64,000 bases of DNA, taken from the NCBI GenBank assembly GCA_020740775.1, contig JAHEWK010000012.1:124001-188000 (forward strand), read 5' to 3'. The translations under genes and the position numbers were made by a program. Source of the DNA: Ilyonectria destructans. Lineage: Eukaryota > Ascomycota > Sordariomycetes > Hypocreales > Nectriaceae. This document shows, in pieces, positions 10,796-23,047 of this stretch; positions within the stretch are counted from its first letter, which is position 1; every line of letters starts with the position of its first letter. The notes under the pieces are model-generated. The model had not been told where the DNA came from, searched no databases, and saw only the letters and a list, made by a program, of their open reading frames with translations.

Positions 10796-13579
10796 CCAAG
10801 CGGCCAAGCCGACATGGTCCCTTTGCAAGCAGACGGACAATCAATTAGACACGAGTGCGTATCAGAAACACCCGGCGCGTGTCCACATGTAAGCGTGTGA
10901 GGCCAGCGACAAGTAACAGGGTCGCGGTGAAAGATGTCCGACCCGGCTGATGGATCGGACCGCACGAGATACCGAGGATCTAGCCTAGGGAGTCGGCGGC
11001 CGAGGATGGCGATACGATAAATCGACGTCACAGGCACGAGCCCCGGCGAGGTTCGGGGCAGTTAGTCGTAAGAACAAGGTGAGATCCCGGGAGTTAATCA
11101 TTTCCGAGCAAGGCTGCGACGTGAATGATAGCCGCGGATCGGGAATTAAGCTGAGCCACGGCGGCAACAGGGCGCCACGCCCGCAATTTTGTCCGAGGTG
11201 TGCTAAGTAAACGAGAAACATGCCCCTGACGTAGGTCCTGCGATACATTCACCCGCTGCATGAGCCGAGAGAGCATCAAGGGTCGCACTTTGTATTCCGG
11301 ATTCCCTTTGGCAGTCGTTCGGAAATTGAAGCCCTCACCTGGAAGTACTGGTACAGCCATCTGGGGATGTTGGCGCGGTTGATCTGACCGGCCGACCGAC
11401 ACAGCCAGTGACAGTCAACCAACCAGCCACTACGGCCATTTTTGTTGTGTTTTTGTTTTCCCCCTCACCTCGGCGTGCTGCAGTCATATGCGTGCAAACT
11501 GCAAAGAGCCTGAATGACAGCGAGAGAGAGACAGGGCGTGCGCCGTGTCTGGGTGTTACGGGATGGAATTACTTTATACTACACACACTTTATTACTGTA
11601 CAATGGATACTACTGCACCGACTACAGCTGCACACCAATATTCAAGAAAAGCCGGCGCATGCTCCGGAGCCTTGTCGGGTAATTGGATCTGGGTGGAGCT
11701 AGAGGGTATTATTTCACGATGCCCCTCATATGTAATCACATATCGTTGTGTTCTGGACTCGGACTAATCGCCGTCTCAACACTCGGCCTCGACGGCCGTT
11801 CAGTGGTGGGAGGTGGTTTTTTTTTTTTTTGCGCGCACCACTGACGTGGGCACTGGGCTGATGGGATGGCGTCAGGGCTAACGCAGTTTTGAGACGAGAG
11901 CCTCCATTGCGACAATGGGGTTTGTTTCGTTACGAGTTTTGGCTGCGGTAGCTCAGGAATTAGGTTATAGGGCGCAAACGTACGAGCCGCGTTACCCAGA
12001 ATGTAGCCATTTCGATTTGATTGATTCGATTGACTACCTTCATCATGGACCTATTCTTAAACGTGCACTGCGACTATTCCTGGGTTTCTGATGGTTTGAC
12101 AGGGAACGGGGGGACAGAGGACGTGCCCAAAGCTCGTCTTTGCGCGGGGGGATGTACGTGATTCCCCCAGTGACCCAATGCGCGTGGCAGATATGTATTA
12201 GCACCATCTGAGGACGTATGGAGCATGTGCTGGCTGGAGAGGAGGTGACAGGGAGGGGCGGAGGGGTCTCACGGTCCAAGTGCCCAAGCAGCAGCCTCCT
12301 ATTACTGGTAGTCGTAAGGTTGGGCCAGTTGGTGAAGGGGGAACGGGAACGGGCGACCGGGAACCACGGGGGTTGGGCTGGGCCCGTCTGAGGATCATGG
12401 ATCATGGGGTCAGAGTAGAGAAGAGCAACATTTCAGGAGACAGTCAACATCAGTCATTCGCGTTCCTTGAATTAATTAGCCTCACTTTCACCATTTCCAA
12501 GATTTCCCTCTCTCGGTCTCCCGCGCTCTGGGAGTCTAGTCTATACCCGCTCTCACTCGACTGGAGCGGATCGTCGAGGCGGCGCGGGGCAACCAGCCAG
12601 CAGCCTCCTCATCCTCCACCTATTTTTTTTCTTTTCCTCACTGCTGCCATCTCTGTTATTTGTCGCACTTGGGCCCCCGTTGATACATATCTGCGTCTAT
12701 CTTCCATCTGGCAGGGCATGTGGGTGAATGCGATATCAGGTCTTGATGATTGGCCGGGCTATCCAGTAGCAAAACCAGGCTACTGTATAAATTTGCTTAA
12801 CAATGTTTAGCTGGCCGAGTGATGAGTTTGATGTCCCTCACCTCGCGCCCCTCCACCCTTGATCCCTTGATCGCTGGCGGCAGTGTGGGAATGGGTTGTC
12901 CTCTGTGTGGGTGGCGGCGCCTTCCATTGCCCCTCACTCCATGCGGCGGTCTCTCGCCGTCTCGGAGAAGCGACTCGACCATCAGTAGGGGAAAGCACCC
13001 CGGTCGCGGTTGCTGTGTGCCCCTCCTTTCTACATTGTAGGTCAGTCTGTCTCCCCCCACCCCGTCCTTACCCCTCCCCACTGGAGCTCTTTTGCGACCA
13101 GCAGCTGCCCGCCCGCGTCGCACCCGGAGACACAGCGCGCACATGCCAGCTATGCGCGCGCCAGCAAGGTGTGGAGGAGGTGAGGATGGGTCGAGGTACC
13201 TGGACCTTGATTCCCGGGGGATTCGGAGTTGGCGTAGGCGTATGGCTCCACGGGCAGAGCGAGGCCGCGCTGGATTGAGCTGTGCGCGGCCAAGGTGGCC
13301 ACTGCGGCGTCGGCGTCCTGAGACGAGACACATGGTAATAGGTAACTCAGGTGGATGCAATGTGGATGATGTGGGATAGCATGAAATGCGGACGGGGAAA
13401 TGGAGTACCTTCATCGCAGAGACAAGTTCCTGACCGCGCCAGAGCAGGCAACAAGCACAAGTAGGGCCTGTGGAGGTACATCCCGCCAAGCTCTCTTCTC
13501 TTTACCTCAAGAGGTTTACCTTCCATGGCTACGACCACGGTCAGCATTATTAGCACGACGCGGGAGTACCGGTACCTTG

Positions 13580-13900
13580 CTGTCTCTCCCCCGTATGTGC
13601 GTGCGCCTTCCTGACCTCTCGTCCGTCCCTCCGCATTACTTCCCGCCTCCTGCTTCCTGCCCTGCGCTTGGGCTTGGGTTCCGTTCCCCGTTCCACCTTC
13701 CCCGTCATCGCATCTCCCACCTCCCTCCCACCTTCACTTTCAAAACCTCTCCCCTTCGCCCCTTCTTCTTCTCCTCCTCCTTCCTCTTCTCCTCTCTATT
13801 CTACATCATCCCAAAACTCACCTTCTCTCCTCCCCATCTCACTCCAACTCCACCTCGTACAACTCACACCCCACACACCCCACACTCACAAACCGCCATC
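13580..13900 (+). promoter_or_regulatory. CT-rich promoter tract of the malate dehydrogenase gene
   Basis: A stretch dominated by C and T on the coding strand ends in a C/A-rich leader (CACACCCCACACAC...) and runs into CCATCATGG. CT-rich tracts with this placement are known from filamentous-fungal housekeeping promoters. No specific transcription factor site is claimed. Confidence 0.5.
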
Positions 13901-15381
13901 ATGGTCAAGGCTGGTACGTACGGGAATCGCATTGCATCATTGCGCTCAACCCCGCGCTCCCTTTGCTGCCATCTACAATATTCGTGCAATCTTTGCGACT
14001 AACTCTCCATCACAGTTGTTGCGGGCGCCGCTGGTGGCATTGGGCAGGTACGACAGCTCCCCTCATTTCGCCCACCGCTTGCGGCCTCAAGCTCACATCT
14101 TTTCTCTCTCGCTATAGCCTCTCTCTTTGCTTCTCAAGCTCTCCCCTCTCGTCGACGAACTCGCATTGTATGACGTTGTCAATGTCTTGGGAGTGGCAAG
14201 TGATCTGTCTCACATCTCATCCGCCGCCGTAAGTTGCTTCTCCATCCCCAAGAGGGGCCATCTCCCGTTCCCCCGAGGTTCGACTAGCTTGCTGATACCT
14301 CTCTGCAGAAGACGACTGGCTACCTGCCTGCCAACGACGGCGCTAAGACCGCGTTCAAGGACGCCGACATCATTGTCATCCCCGCTGGCATCCCCCGTAT
14401 GTCCGCCCATACCCCGGACTCCCGTCCCCCGGACATCTCTCCCGGACGCCCGACCCCAGGCCCTTCTCCGCGTTGTCTGGTGTGCTGACTTCTTCCCCCG
14501 CATAGGCAAGCCCGGCATGACTCGCGATGACCTCTTCAAGATCAATGCTGGCATTGTCAAGGGTCTCATCGAGGTCGCCGCCGAGGTCGCCCCCAACGCC
14601 TTCATCCTCGTCATCTCCAACCCCGTCAACTCCACTGTCCCTATCGCCGCCGAGGTCCTCAAGGCCAAGAAGGTCTTCAACGCCCAGCGCCTCTTTGGTG
14701 TCTCCACCCTCGACATTGTCCGTGCCGAGACCTTCGTCGCTGAGGTTGTCGGCGAGTCTAAGCCGCAGACCCTGACCATCCCCGTCATTGGTGGTCACTC
14801 TGGCGAGACCATTGTCCCTCTTTTCAGCAAGGCCAGCCCTGCTGTCTCTATCCCCGATGACAAGTACGACGCTCTCGTGAACCGCGTTCAGTTCGGCGGT
14901 GACGAGGTTGTCAAGGCCAAGGATGGTGCTGGTTCCGCCACCTTGTCCATGGCCTATGCTGGCTACCGGTAAGCGATGCCCCACCCCTACCTGGTCCGAT
15001 CCGTTAGCCCGCAATGACTGACATGCCATGTCCAGATTCGCCGAGAAGGTCCTCCGTGCGGCCAAGGGCGAGAAGGGTCTTGTCGAGCCCAGCTACGTCT
15101 ACCTGCCCGGTATCTCTGGTGGCGAGGCCATCGCCAAGGAGACTGGCACCGACTTCTTCTCTGTTCCCATTGAGCTTGGCGTAAGTAGAAACTTGGAGAT
15201 GTGTTTTGGTTGATATGTGCATTTGACTAACTGTGTACAGCCCAACGGTGCTGAGAAGGCCATTAACCCCCTGGAGGGCATCACCGAGAAGGAGAAGGCG
15301 CTTCTGACCAAGTGTATTGATGGTCTCAAGGGCAACATCACCAAGGGTGTCGAGTTTGTCCACAACCCTCCCCAAAAGTGA
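13901..15381 (+). CDS. NAD-dependent malate dehydrogenase, seven exons
   Basis: Exons 13901-13913, 14016-14047, 14118-14228, 14309-14396, 14506-14968, 15036-15180 and 15241-15381 give 330 residues. It interconverts malate and oxaloacetate. The N-terminus [20 protein letters not shown] enters the nucleotide-binding glycine motif at once, so there is no mitochondrial presequence, and a cytosolic (or peroxisomal) form is inferred. Substrate-binding IPRKPGMTR, the [10 protein letters not shown] segment and the catalytic [13 protein letters not shown] histidine are present. The first exon holds only 13 coding bases. All introns are GT-AG. One oddity is [14 protein letters not shown], where the family normally has TPGVA. 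The C-terminus NPPQK carries no SKL-type signal. Confidence 0.93.
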
Positions 15382-15762
15382 ATAACCCTGTTACACAATC
15401 CCCAACAACCAACCTAGTAAGCGGCTTCCTGAGGAGGCAAGGGTACTCCCAGGGTCCATAGCTATGGTGCTAGACATAGTAAAATGAATTTTAAAGACCC
15501 GGCGGCTGATGATCTCCTTTTCTCACAGGTTGTGAAATGTCTCGACGTTTATTACGTCAGGTTGCATATCATCCGTTTCTCTCCCCGGGTCCTCGTTCAG
15601 GCATGGCTGCAGGTATGTATTGGCGGAGGATGGCAGGCTGGACAGGGTGAGCAGGCAGGGTCTCAGGTATTGGACTGGGGTTGGTTAGGTTTCGTGCATA
15701 TGGTCGGATGGCGCATTGTGGCTGGTGCGCGGTGAGAGTATCATGAGCAAGTAGACCTCTCT
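15382..15762. other. Convergent intergenic region MDH/Trs33
   Basis: This is the 3' flank shared by malate dehydrogenase and the Trs33 gene. No feature is recognised in it; the short frames present are not coding-like. Confidence 0.6.
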
Positions 15763-16618
15763 CTAGGGCTTATTAGGGATAGTCTTGATTTGAAACACGG
15801 CTCCTGGCAATTCATTTATCTCAGCTTGGACGGTTGTCTTGATGCCCAAAGCCGCCAGAGCTCCTCGGACGATACCGCATGGGAACCAGAGGAACTGTAG
15901 AATGGCGCCGTCTCAGTCAGCTTGCGAAGTAGGTAGGTTCGGAAGGGGTCGGGAGACGTTACCGGTTGTGCGCGGACTATTGCCTGTCCGCCCGCCTCGG
16001 TACTCATGCGCGAGAAGGGCCGGAAGGCGTTATCTGTCAAAACGTAGACGCCCTGGTAGTTGCATGAGCATAAGTGGTCTGGAATAGCACCATGGGGTCC
16101 CAATAACAACAACTTACCCTGTGATTCGTCTTGAGATTGTCAATGTTCTTGCCAAACACGAGGGACCATAGGTCCTTGCAGAGGAACTTGATGACATCGA
16201 GCGTGTCGTTGAACCGCGGCCGGTCTCTCGAGAACCTACAACATCCACACATTAGAAATCAGGCCACTTACGGGGGCCTTCCCGGGTGTTTCTCTGACCT
16301 TTCAACAAGCCCCTGTCCGACTCGGTAACCCAGCATCTCCAGACGGTAATGCACGGCATCCAGATCCTCCTCCTCGTCCATCTTTCTAGTGCCCGGAGCG
16401 GAGACAACGCCGGCGGCGTTGGAGCTCACGGCATGGCTGGTGGATGCAACATCTGTCGGGGTACTTGTATGTTCGAGCACGGCGGCATCGCGGTCGTGGG
16501 TGACGCGGTAGGCGAGGGGTACGAGCTCGATGAGGAGGAAGTCGAGGCACGAGGAGCTGAGGAAGTTGGCGGAGGGGTCGGAGGAGTTGTAGGGGGGCAT
16601 GACGGGTTCGAAGGACAT
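15763..16618 (-). CDS. TRS33: TRAPP complex subunit Trs33/TRAPPC6, four exons
   Basis: Reading down the minus strand, exons 16618-16299, 16235-16118, 16052-15963 and 15894-15763 give 219 residues. Trs33 is a Bet3-fold subunit of the TRAPP tethering complexes acting in ER-Golgi and Golgi traffic. The N-terminal [19 protein letters not shown] is typical. A low-complexity insert of about 40 residues rich in T, S and A follows. After it come the conserved [48 protein letters not shown] and [18 protein letters not shown]. Each junction is GT-AG and restores these motifs. The subunit is not a guess from a single motif, since the whole domain aligns by eye with the family pattern. Confidence 0.9.
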
Positions 16619-17211
16619 ATTTGCGGGTTGAAAGAAGGTTCTGGGACTAGGACGTTGGCATTGGGGGTAGAGAATGGGGAATATTAGATCTGAGGTGCTC
16701 GTTGATGTTGAGCTGCACTATTATGGTTGACCTCCTGGCGCACCTCCTCCCTTACTGGAGCTCAGCGAGCTCAGCGATACGATGGAGTGGCGGTCCAGGG
16801 TAAGATGTGGGCGGCACGTGTTGATAAGGATGCTCAATGGGCTCTTATCAAGGGGAAGGTAAATGTCTTGGCAAACGCGGGGGCACTACGTAAAGAGGGT
16901 CGCATATTAGGGAGGAAAAAACACAGCGCGGGGCAGTTGCGATGGCGGCGGGAGTAAAAAAAAATTGGCTGCAGCGCAACTTTTATTCTCGACCAGCCAG
17001 CCACACAATCGATTCCCTCCCCCAGAGCTGGTCATCTCTCGCGCGAGCCCGAGCCAATTGCACCCGCTTGCTTTTGCAAATCGCGATCCTCCAAGCGCAT
17101 GCGCCAGTGAGGGTTTCTGGGAGCAGCACCTACCCACCTGAACACTCGAGTCTCGAGACGTCTTAACCCCGCCAACGACCCACGACGCAGTTCTTGGAAC
17201 CCCGCGACACC
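16619..17211. other. Divergent promoter region Trs33/Ade5,7
   Basis: This is a 593-bp intergenic region between two genes transcribed away from each other. It carries an A-run near 16,957-16,964 and GAG/CTC-rich stretches, but no recognised regulatory site. In particular, no TGACTC (Gcn4/Cpc1-type) element was seen before the purine gene. Confidence 0.5.
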
Positions 17212-19608
17212 ATGGCTGATCTCCGAATCCTCCTCATCGGCAACGGCGGCCGCGAGCACGCCCTCGCCTGGAAGCTGAGCCAGTCTTCCCGCGTCGAGCA
17301 AATCTTTGCCGTCCCCGGAAACGGTGGCACGGCCTCGTGCCCCAAGGTCACCAACGTCGGCTCCGTCAAGGCTGATGACTTCGCTGGTCTCGTCAAGTTC
17401 GCCCAGGACAACCAGATCAGCCTCGTGGTCCCCGGCCCCGAGGCACCTCTTGTCGATGGCGTTGAAGGCTGGTTCAAGAATGCCGGTATCCCTGTCTTCG
17501 GCCCCTCCAAGGAGGCCGCTCGTCTCGAGGGTAGCAAGACCTACTCTAAGGACTTCATGAAGAAGTTCGACATCCCTACCGCCGCCTACGAGAACTTCTC
17601 CGACTTCGACAAGGCCGTTGCCTATATCGACAGCATCAGCCACGACATCGTCATCAAGGCCACCGGCCTGGCGGCCGGCAAGGGAGTCATCCTTCCCCAG
17701 ACTAAGGACGAGGCCAAGGCCGCTCTCAAGCAGATCATGGTGGACAAGGAGTTTGGCGATGCCGGCAGCGAGGTCGTCATCGAGGAACTCCTCATTGGCG
17801 ACGAGCTCAGCGTTCTCACCTTTTGCGACGGCTACGCCTACCGATCTCTCCCGCTTGCCCAGGACCACAAGCGCATCTTTGACGGTGACCTGGGTCCCAA
17901 CACTGGTGGCATGGGCTGCTATGCTCCCACCAACATTGCCACCAAGGAGCTCACCGAGCAGATTGACCGCGAGATCCTCGAGCCCACCTTCGCTGGTATG
18001 CGTCGGGAGCAACAGCCATTCCGAGGTGTTCTCTTCACTGGCCTCATGATCACCAGCGCCGGCCCCAAGGTGCTAGAGTATAACGTTCGCTTCGGTGATC
18101 CTGAGACCCAGACTGTCCTTCCTCTGCTGTCTGCTGATACTGACTTGGCCGATGTCATGCTTGCTTGTGCCAACGGTTACCTCGATAACTGCAACCTGAC
18201 CATTGAGAACAAGTTCAGCGCCACCGTTGTTCTCGCTTCGCCCGGTTACCCTGGCTCATATCCCAAGGGAGCTGAGATGTCTGTCCAAACTGCCCCTGAG
18301 GGGTGCACCATCTTCCACGCTGGCACCACCCTCGATGGCAGCGTGTTGAAGACCTCTGGCGGTCGTGTGATTGCCATCAACGCTGTTGGAGACTCCCTCC
18401 GTGCTGCTGTCGATGCTGCCTACGCTGCCCTCGACGCCAAGGTCATTGACTTCGAGGGTGCTTTCTACCGAAAGGACATCGCTTACCGTGCTTTCCGAGA
18501 CACCAAGCAGGCGAGCATGACCTATGCCCAAGCTGGTGTGGACATCCAGGCCGGCAACGACTTTGTCGACAAGATCAAGAAGGCCGTTGCCAGCACCAAG
18601 CGGGCTGGCGCCGATGCCGAGATTGGCGGCTTCGGCGGAGAGGTTGACCTCTCCAAGTGCGGCTTCCCTGATGCCCCTATCATGGTCGGCGCCATTGACG
18701 GCGTCGGCACCAAGCTCATGATTGCCCAGGCCATGAACAAGCACGACACCGTCGGCATTGATCTGGTCGCCATGAACGTCAATGACCTGGTTGTCCAGGG
18801 CGCCACCCCCCTCATGTTCCTCGACTACTACGGCTGCAGCAAACTCGAGCTGTCCACTGCGGCCGCTTTCGTCGAGGGTGTCGCCACTGGTTGCCGTCAG
18901 GCTGGATGTGCCCTTGTCGGCGGTGAGACGGCCGAGATGCCCGGCATGTACCAGAAGGATGACTACGATGCCGCCGGCTGCGCTGTTGGCACCGTCACCA
19001 ACGCCGGCCGCCTCCCCCGCTTGGACGCCATGGTCGAGGGCGACGTGCTCCTGGGTCTCGGTTCTGCGGGTGTCCACTCCAACGGCTTCTCCCTAGTCCG
19101 CCGCATCGTCAAGAGCGCCGGCCTCAGCTACACCACCCCCGCTCCCTGGGACCAGTCCTTGTCCATTGGCGAGTCCCTCCTTACCCCTACCCGCATCTAC
19201 GTCAAGAGCCTGCTCTCCGTTCTGGGCCAGATCAAGGGTCTCGCCCACATCACCGGCGGCGGTCTCCTCGAGAATGTGCCCCGCATGCTCCCCGAGGCCC
19301 TCGCCGCCGAGATCGAGTTTGGCTCCTGGGAGATCCCCCCGGTCTTCAAGTGGCTCAAGACGGCCGGCAACGTCACTCCTACCGAGATGTGCCGCACCTT
19401 CAACTCCGGCATTGGCATGGTCATCGCCGTCGAGGCTGCCCAGGCAGAAGCCGTCGCCCAGACCCTCTCCGCCGCTGGAGAGAAGGTCTTCACCATTGGC
19501 CGTCTGGCCCGCCGGGACCAGGGCGAAGCTTGCCTGATCCACAACGTGGATTCTTGGAGCTCCGAGGCGGGACTGCCCGTCAAGCGAAAGGCGGATTTGG
19601 CGTCGTGA
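17212..19608 (+). CDS. ADE5,7: Bifunctional purine enzyme: GAR synthetase and AIR synthetase (Ade5,7)
   Basis: An intronless frame of 798 residues. The N-terminal half (about 1-425) is phosphoribosylamine-glycine ligase, opening with [19 protein letters not shown] and carrying the ATP-grasp elements [10 protein letters not shown] and [10 protein letters not shown]. The C-terminal half (about 435-790) is phosphoribosylformylglycinamidine cyclo-ligase, beginning [16 protein letters not shown], with [56 protein letters not shown] and [16 protein letters not shown]. Together they catalyse steps 2 and 5 of de novo IMP synthesis in the cytosol. Bifunctional fusion is the fungal arrangement; animals add a third domain, absent here. 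The start used is ACACCATGGCTG at 17212. In-frame sequence upstream lacks another ATG. Confidence 0.97.
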   Translation: MADLRILLIGNGGREHALAWKLSQSSRVEQIFAVPGNGGTASCPKVTNVGSVKADDFAGLVKFAQDNQISLVVPGPEAPLVDGVEGWFKNAGIPVFGPSKEAARLEGSKTYSKDFMKKFDIPTAAYENFSDFDKAVAYIDSISHDIVIKATGLAAGKGVILPQTKDEAKAALKQIMVDKEFGDAGSEVVIEELLIGDELSVLTFCDGYAYRSLPLAQDHKRIFDGDLGPNTGGMGCYAPTNIATKELTEQIDREILEPTFAGMRREQQPFRGVLFTGLMITSAGPKVLEYNVRFGDPETQTVLPLLSADTDLADVMLACANGYLDNCNLTIENKFSATVVLASPGYPGSYPKGAEMSVQTAPEGCTIFHAGTTLDGSVLKTSGGRVIAINAVGDSLRAAVDAAYAALDAKVIDFEGAFYRKDIAYRAFRDTKQASMTYAQAGVDIQAGNDFVDKIKKAVASTKRAGADAEIGGFGGEVDLSKCGFPDAPIMVGAIDGVGTKLMIAQAMNKHDTVGIDLVAMNVNDLVVQGATPLMFLDYYGCSKLELSTAAAFVEGVATGCRQAGCALVGGETAEMPGMYQKDDYDAAGCAVGTVTNAGRLPRLDAMVEGDVLLGLGSAGVHSNGFSLVRRIVKSAGLSYTTPAPWDQSLSIGESLLTPTRIYVKSLLSVLGQIKGLAHITGGGLLENVPRMLPEALAAEIEFGSWEIPPVFKWLKTAGNVTPTEMCRTFNSGIGMVIAVEAAQAEAVAQTLSAAGEKVFTIGRLARRDQGEACLIHNVDSWSSEAGLPVKRKADLAS

Positions 19609-20262
19609 TTTAGAATAGGCGATTTCTCTCTGGTTAGGAGATGCTCGGATGGCATGGCGATTTAGATTTTAAAAAGAAAAATGGACACCTTCAAGAGACG
19701 GTTTAGATTGATGAGATGTCACGGATGGATGGATTGGATGGGATGGGATGCCATTGGCTTAGTTACTCCCTATGAATGACAACACATTGGTTTTTTTTTG
19801 GGGATCATGCTCATATGCTTTCAACATCTTTATCATTTCGTCTCCTCTCTGCGATAATGTGTCTGGAAAACCCATATCCTTCCTCACTCTCCGTCCATGC
19901 ATCCTGTCCATGCAACCATGCCGTCTTATGCAACAGTCGTTGACTCTTATCCCTATAACTCCCCTTCAGTTATGGTCGTAGTCCCTCCCCATACTCCGCG
20001 ACACTAGCCGAAGATAGTAAAATCAAAAGAGCCACCTCGAGTTTCGGGCAACAGGGGAATCTTTTCCGTCTCCTCGAACGCCGTACTGGACCAATGCAAA
20101 ATAGTAAACAAGCAAAAAAGTGAAAAAATAACCAGAGACCCAAAAGCTGCCTAAGACTAGGTGGTCCTCTCTCCAAATCTGTTATGCGCAGCTGCGCCGC
20201 CTGTGCACCTTCTTTGGCTTGCGATGTTTCACTCGCCGTCTGCGCGACTGGTCAGAGTCTTC
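19609..20262. other. Convergent intergenic region Ade5,7/Siz
   Basis: These are the 3' flanks of two converging genes. A degenerate GGATG/GGATT simple repeat lies at about 19,725-19,750 and a T-run at about 19,791-19,799. No gene or RNA is recognised. Confidence 0.6.
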
Positions 20263-22349
20263 CTAAGACGGGTACCCAAGCGTCTCGTTCAGGAAATCCA
20301 GGTTGTCCGGGCTGTGGAAGCCATTGGTGGAAGTGTTCTGCCTCTTGGTGGGTCGCTGGATAGGCTCGTCATCATCATCATCTGATGAGAGAGTGAGGTC
20401 TATAACGGCGGCTGCAGGCCGCTTGGCACTGGTTGACGCGACTCCTCGTGGACCAGCTGAGATGGGCGTGCCGGTGCTGGATGCGGCGTTCTTTGGGGTT
20501 TCAAGCCGGCGGCCGATAATATTGACCTCTGAAATCTCCAGGTCGTCGTCATCGTCGTAATCATCATTGTCGAATTGAGATTGTTGAGACTGGGATCCAT
20601 GTTTATCTCGTTCGTCATCACTAGTCTTGATATACCACTTTCCAGAAGGCTCAATAGTCACCGTCTCTAAACTCTTTGGCGTATTGCTGAGAATATCCTT
20701 GACATATCTAGCAGGCAGACTTATCAACACTCAAGAACGGGACCGTGGTTTTGCGTGTACGACTTACTCATCAACCGCGAGTTGCTCAAAGGGCGCGGAC
20801 TTATTGCAGATGGGGCAAAGCCACTGGGGGCCTTGTTCCTGGAGCTGGAGATAGGACGTGGCATCAAAGCATTGGATGTGCGCGCAGCTGAGGCCACGGC
20901 AAGGGAGGTCGAGTCGCATATATGAGAGAGGGCACTTGAGGGATAGCACCTGAGAAGTCGCGACGACGTCTGAGTCCTGGGCTTTCTCGGTAACTGCGTG
21001 TCATTAGCATCGTAGCCAGCTTCGCTATCGGTTGGCTGATACTTACATTCTTGAAGGACGGATTGTATAGGTATCCTCTTGCCAGAGGAAATACGGGTAA
21101 CCAATTCCTCGACAGATGTAACCTTACATAGGTTGACAACAAGGAAGAATTTCTGTATCCCTCAAAGAGTTAGCAAAATTTCTAGAGCCACAAGACTTGC
21201 GCCAAGATTGACGAGGGCATCCTGACATGACGGCCACCTGCCTTATTTGTCAACGCATAAGTGAATTCGAGATTATTCGTGTAATTGGGCCTGAGGCGAA
21301 GAGCGTTGGTGATGTCAACCGGTCTAGTAGAGCCAGGTTTGTTCTTCAGTCCGCGTAGGTTCGCCTTGACCTCGCCAGAGTTGACGCGCAACTCGGACTG
21401 GTGAGGAAAAGCAATGTCCTGCATTCCAATGCTGTCGCCCGCGCAAAAGACCATGACTCTGTAGGATTTGTCGTTAACGCACTGCTGCAGAGATGGGTGG
21501 TCGTTGAGTTTTAGCGGGACGGTGACGGAGTTGCGGTGCTGGGACATGGCTGGGTTGAAGTTAGTAACGTGAATTTACGAACACGAACCCTCGATCTCGG
21601 ATTGGTTCCAGCTATGACTTACCGTCGCAAGTATGCACATCGCTAACGGGAGCCTCGATCTTGTAAAAGGGGCTTGCCTTGAAGCTCACGTTTGGTCGGG
21701 ACCCAGCCATGGTGGTCCGATGGGCAGGGCGAGAGGCGCTGCCGTCACGCGAGAAGTTGGTTGAGAAGGATATGGGTTGTGGCAGATGCGGCGACGCGAG
21801 GGCATGACCATGAGCGGGCGAGTGGTTGTGTGAATGGCTTGCTCGGGCGGGCGAGGCTCCAGCAGCAGGCGCATTCGAGATTGCGTTCTGTACGCTCTGG
21901 CGGATCTGCTGGAAGCGCAACGGGTCTTGGGTGATAACGGCTTCTTCGATGACTGTGTGACGGATAACAGGGTCAGTGGTGTGATCCAAGAGCGAATGAA
22001 GAGCCGAGATAGAGATGATGCTGAAGGGATACTGGCTGAGGCGGGAGGGAGGGGTAAGGTCGATTAAGGTGGTGGCGAGGCAGAAGTGAGGCTGTTTGAG
22101 ACAAGGCTGGGGTGCAAGAATGGTAAGTAGAAGGCGGAGGCGCGAAGACTCACGAGTAGCGATGCGATTCTGTAGCTCGGCCTTGATGCCGGTGCTCTTA
22201 ATGCCGTTGACCTGACAAACGGACGAGAGCTGGCGGTTGAGAAGTCGGTTAACCTGCCGCACGAGTTGGCTTGCTTCATGTCGCGAGACCGAAGCTGCGG
22301 GTGATGAGCCTGGGGCCGCAGCCGAACCCAGGCTGGAAGACGATGCCAT
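20263..22349 (-). CDS. SUMO E3 ligase of the Siz/PIAS family, six exons
   Basis: Reading down the minus strand, exons 22349-22154, 21952-21623, 21549-21242, 21152-21047, 20993-20768 and 20707-20263 give 536 residues. The protein transfers SUMO from Ubc9 to nuclear substrates. An N-terminal SAP domain (about residues 20-80, LVRQVNRLLNRQLSSVCQVN then GIKAELQNRI) binds DNA. A PINIT region lies at about 165-310. The SP-RING at about 334-382 shows LKCPLSYMRLDLPCRGLSCAH, QCFD and WLCPICNKSA. The C-terminus holds a SUMO-interacting motif, VIDLTLSSDDDDD. The third intron fits best as a GC-AG intron, giving ALTNKKFFLVVNL. The first intron is 201 nt, stop-free and in frame. Siz1 and Siz2 orthology cannot be separated here. 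Confidence 0.9.
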
Positions 22350-23047
22350 GGCGTGCGTTTGTGTTGGCCGTATCCGTATCCGCTAGTTGCCTAAGGAAGC
22401 GGGTGTGTGCAAGTGCAGGTGCGATTGTGGAAGTCGAGCGCAAAGGAAGGAGCGAGGGCAGTCGCGAGGGCAGGCGCAAGGGTGCGCGCGAGGAAAGTGC
22501 CGGTGCGAGTGCGGCGTCGAGGCTGGCCGCGCAGCCGCATCCAAGGCAGGCACGAGCAGGCAGGCAGGCTGTGCAGTGGTTGTGAGAGCAAAGTGACAGA
22601 TACGGAGAAGGAAAGACCGATCAAGGAACTGCAGCTGCGACCGGGCGGGAAAGACGACTCTGCAGTGCAAGGGATCCGGCACAGACGTGCTCTCTCTCTC
22701 ACTCCTCTTCCTTCGCGGCCGGGGTACTCGGGACTTAGGGTGGTCTCGAGTCTCGACTTTTGATGTCATGCTCGCCCAGGAATCCCAGACACCTGGGCGT
22801 CCAGAAAAAGAAGGCGGTCATGGGCGGCAGAAACGGACATTTTCAAGCCCAGTGGCTCATCGCTCCAGGGGTTCGTCCATTGACTACACTAGCCACATAT
22901 GCCGCCACAGCCTTGCCGCCCCCTCCACCTCCACCACTGCTCAAGCGTCGCCAACTACTTTTTTTTTTCACTTGATCTTATCGGACTCCCCGCCAATCTG
23001 CGATACGACCATCCATCTTCTCTCCAACAAAAACCACATCCGCAACA
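22350..23047. other. Divergent promoter region Siz/DUF2423
   Basis: This is a 698-bp region between two genes transcribed away from each other. Near 22,440-22,570 the sequence is built of GCGAG/GCAGG-like runs, and a CT run lies at about 22,689-22,712. No gene is supported, and frames on both strands are compositional. Confidence 0.5.

Larger units (their letters stand above)
10560..13900. other. Intergenic region between RPL28 and malate dehydrogenase
   Basis: These 3.3 kb have no supported gene. Open frames such as 12797-13489 on the minus strand overlap longer frames in other phases and lack domains. Visible items are a CCAAT pentamer microsatellite (10766-10795), a T-run near 11817-11831, and a long CT-rich tract from about 13580 to 13890 directly before the malate dehydrogenase start. 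Such tracts are common in promoters of strongly expressed filamentous-fungal genes. Confidence 0.5.

Noticed and set aside
11941..11995. tRNA-like A-box (GCGGTAGCTCAGG)
   Set aside because: No matching B-box and no cloverleaf could be drawn within 80 bases.
12797..13489. 230-codon minus-strand open frame upstream of malate dehydrogenase
   Set aside because: It overlaps other long frames on both strands, has arginine/proline-rich composition without motifs, and lies in the promoter region.
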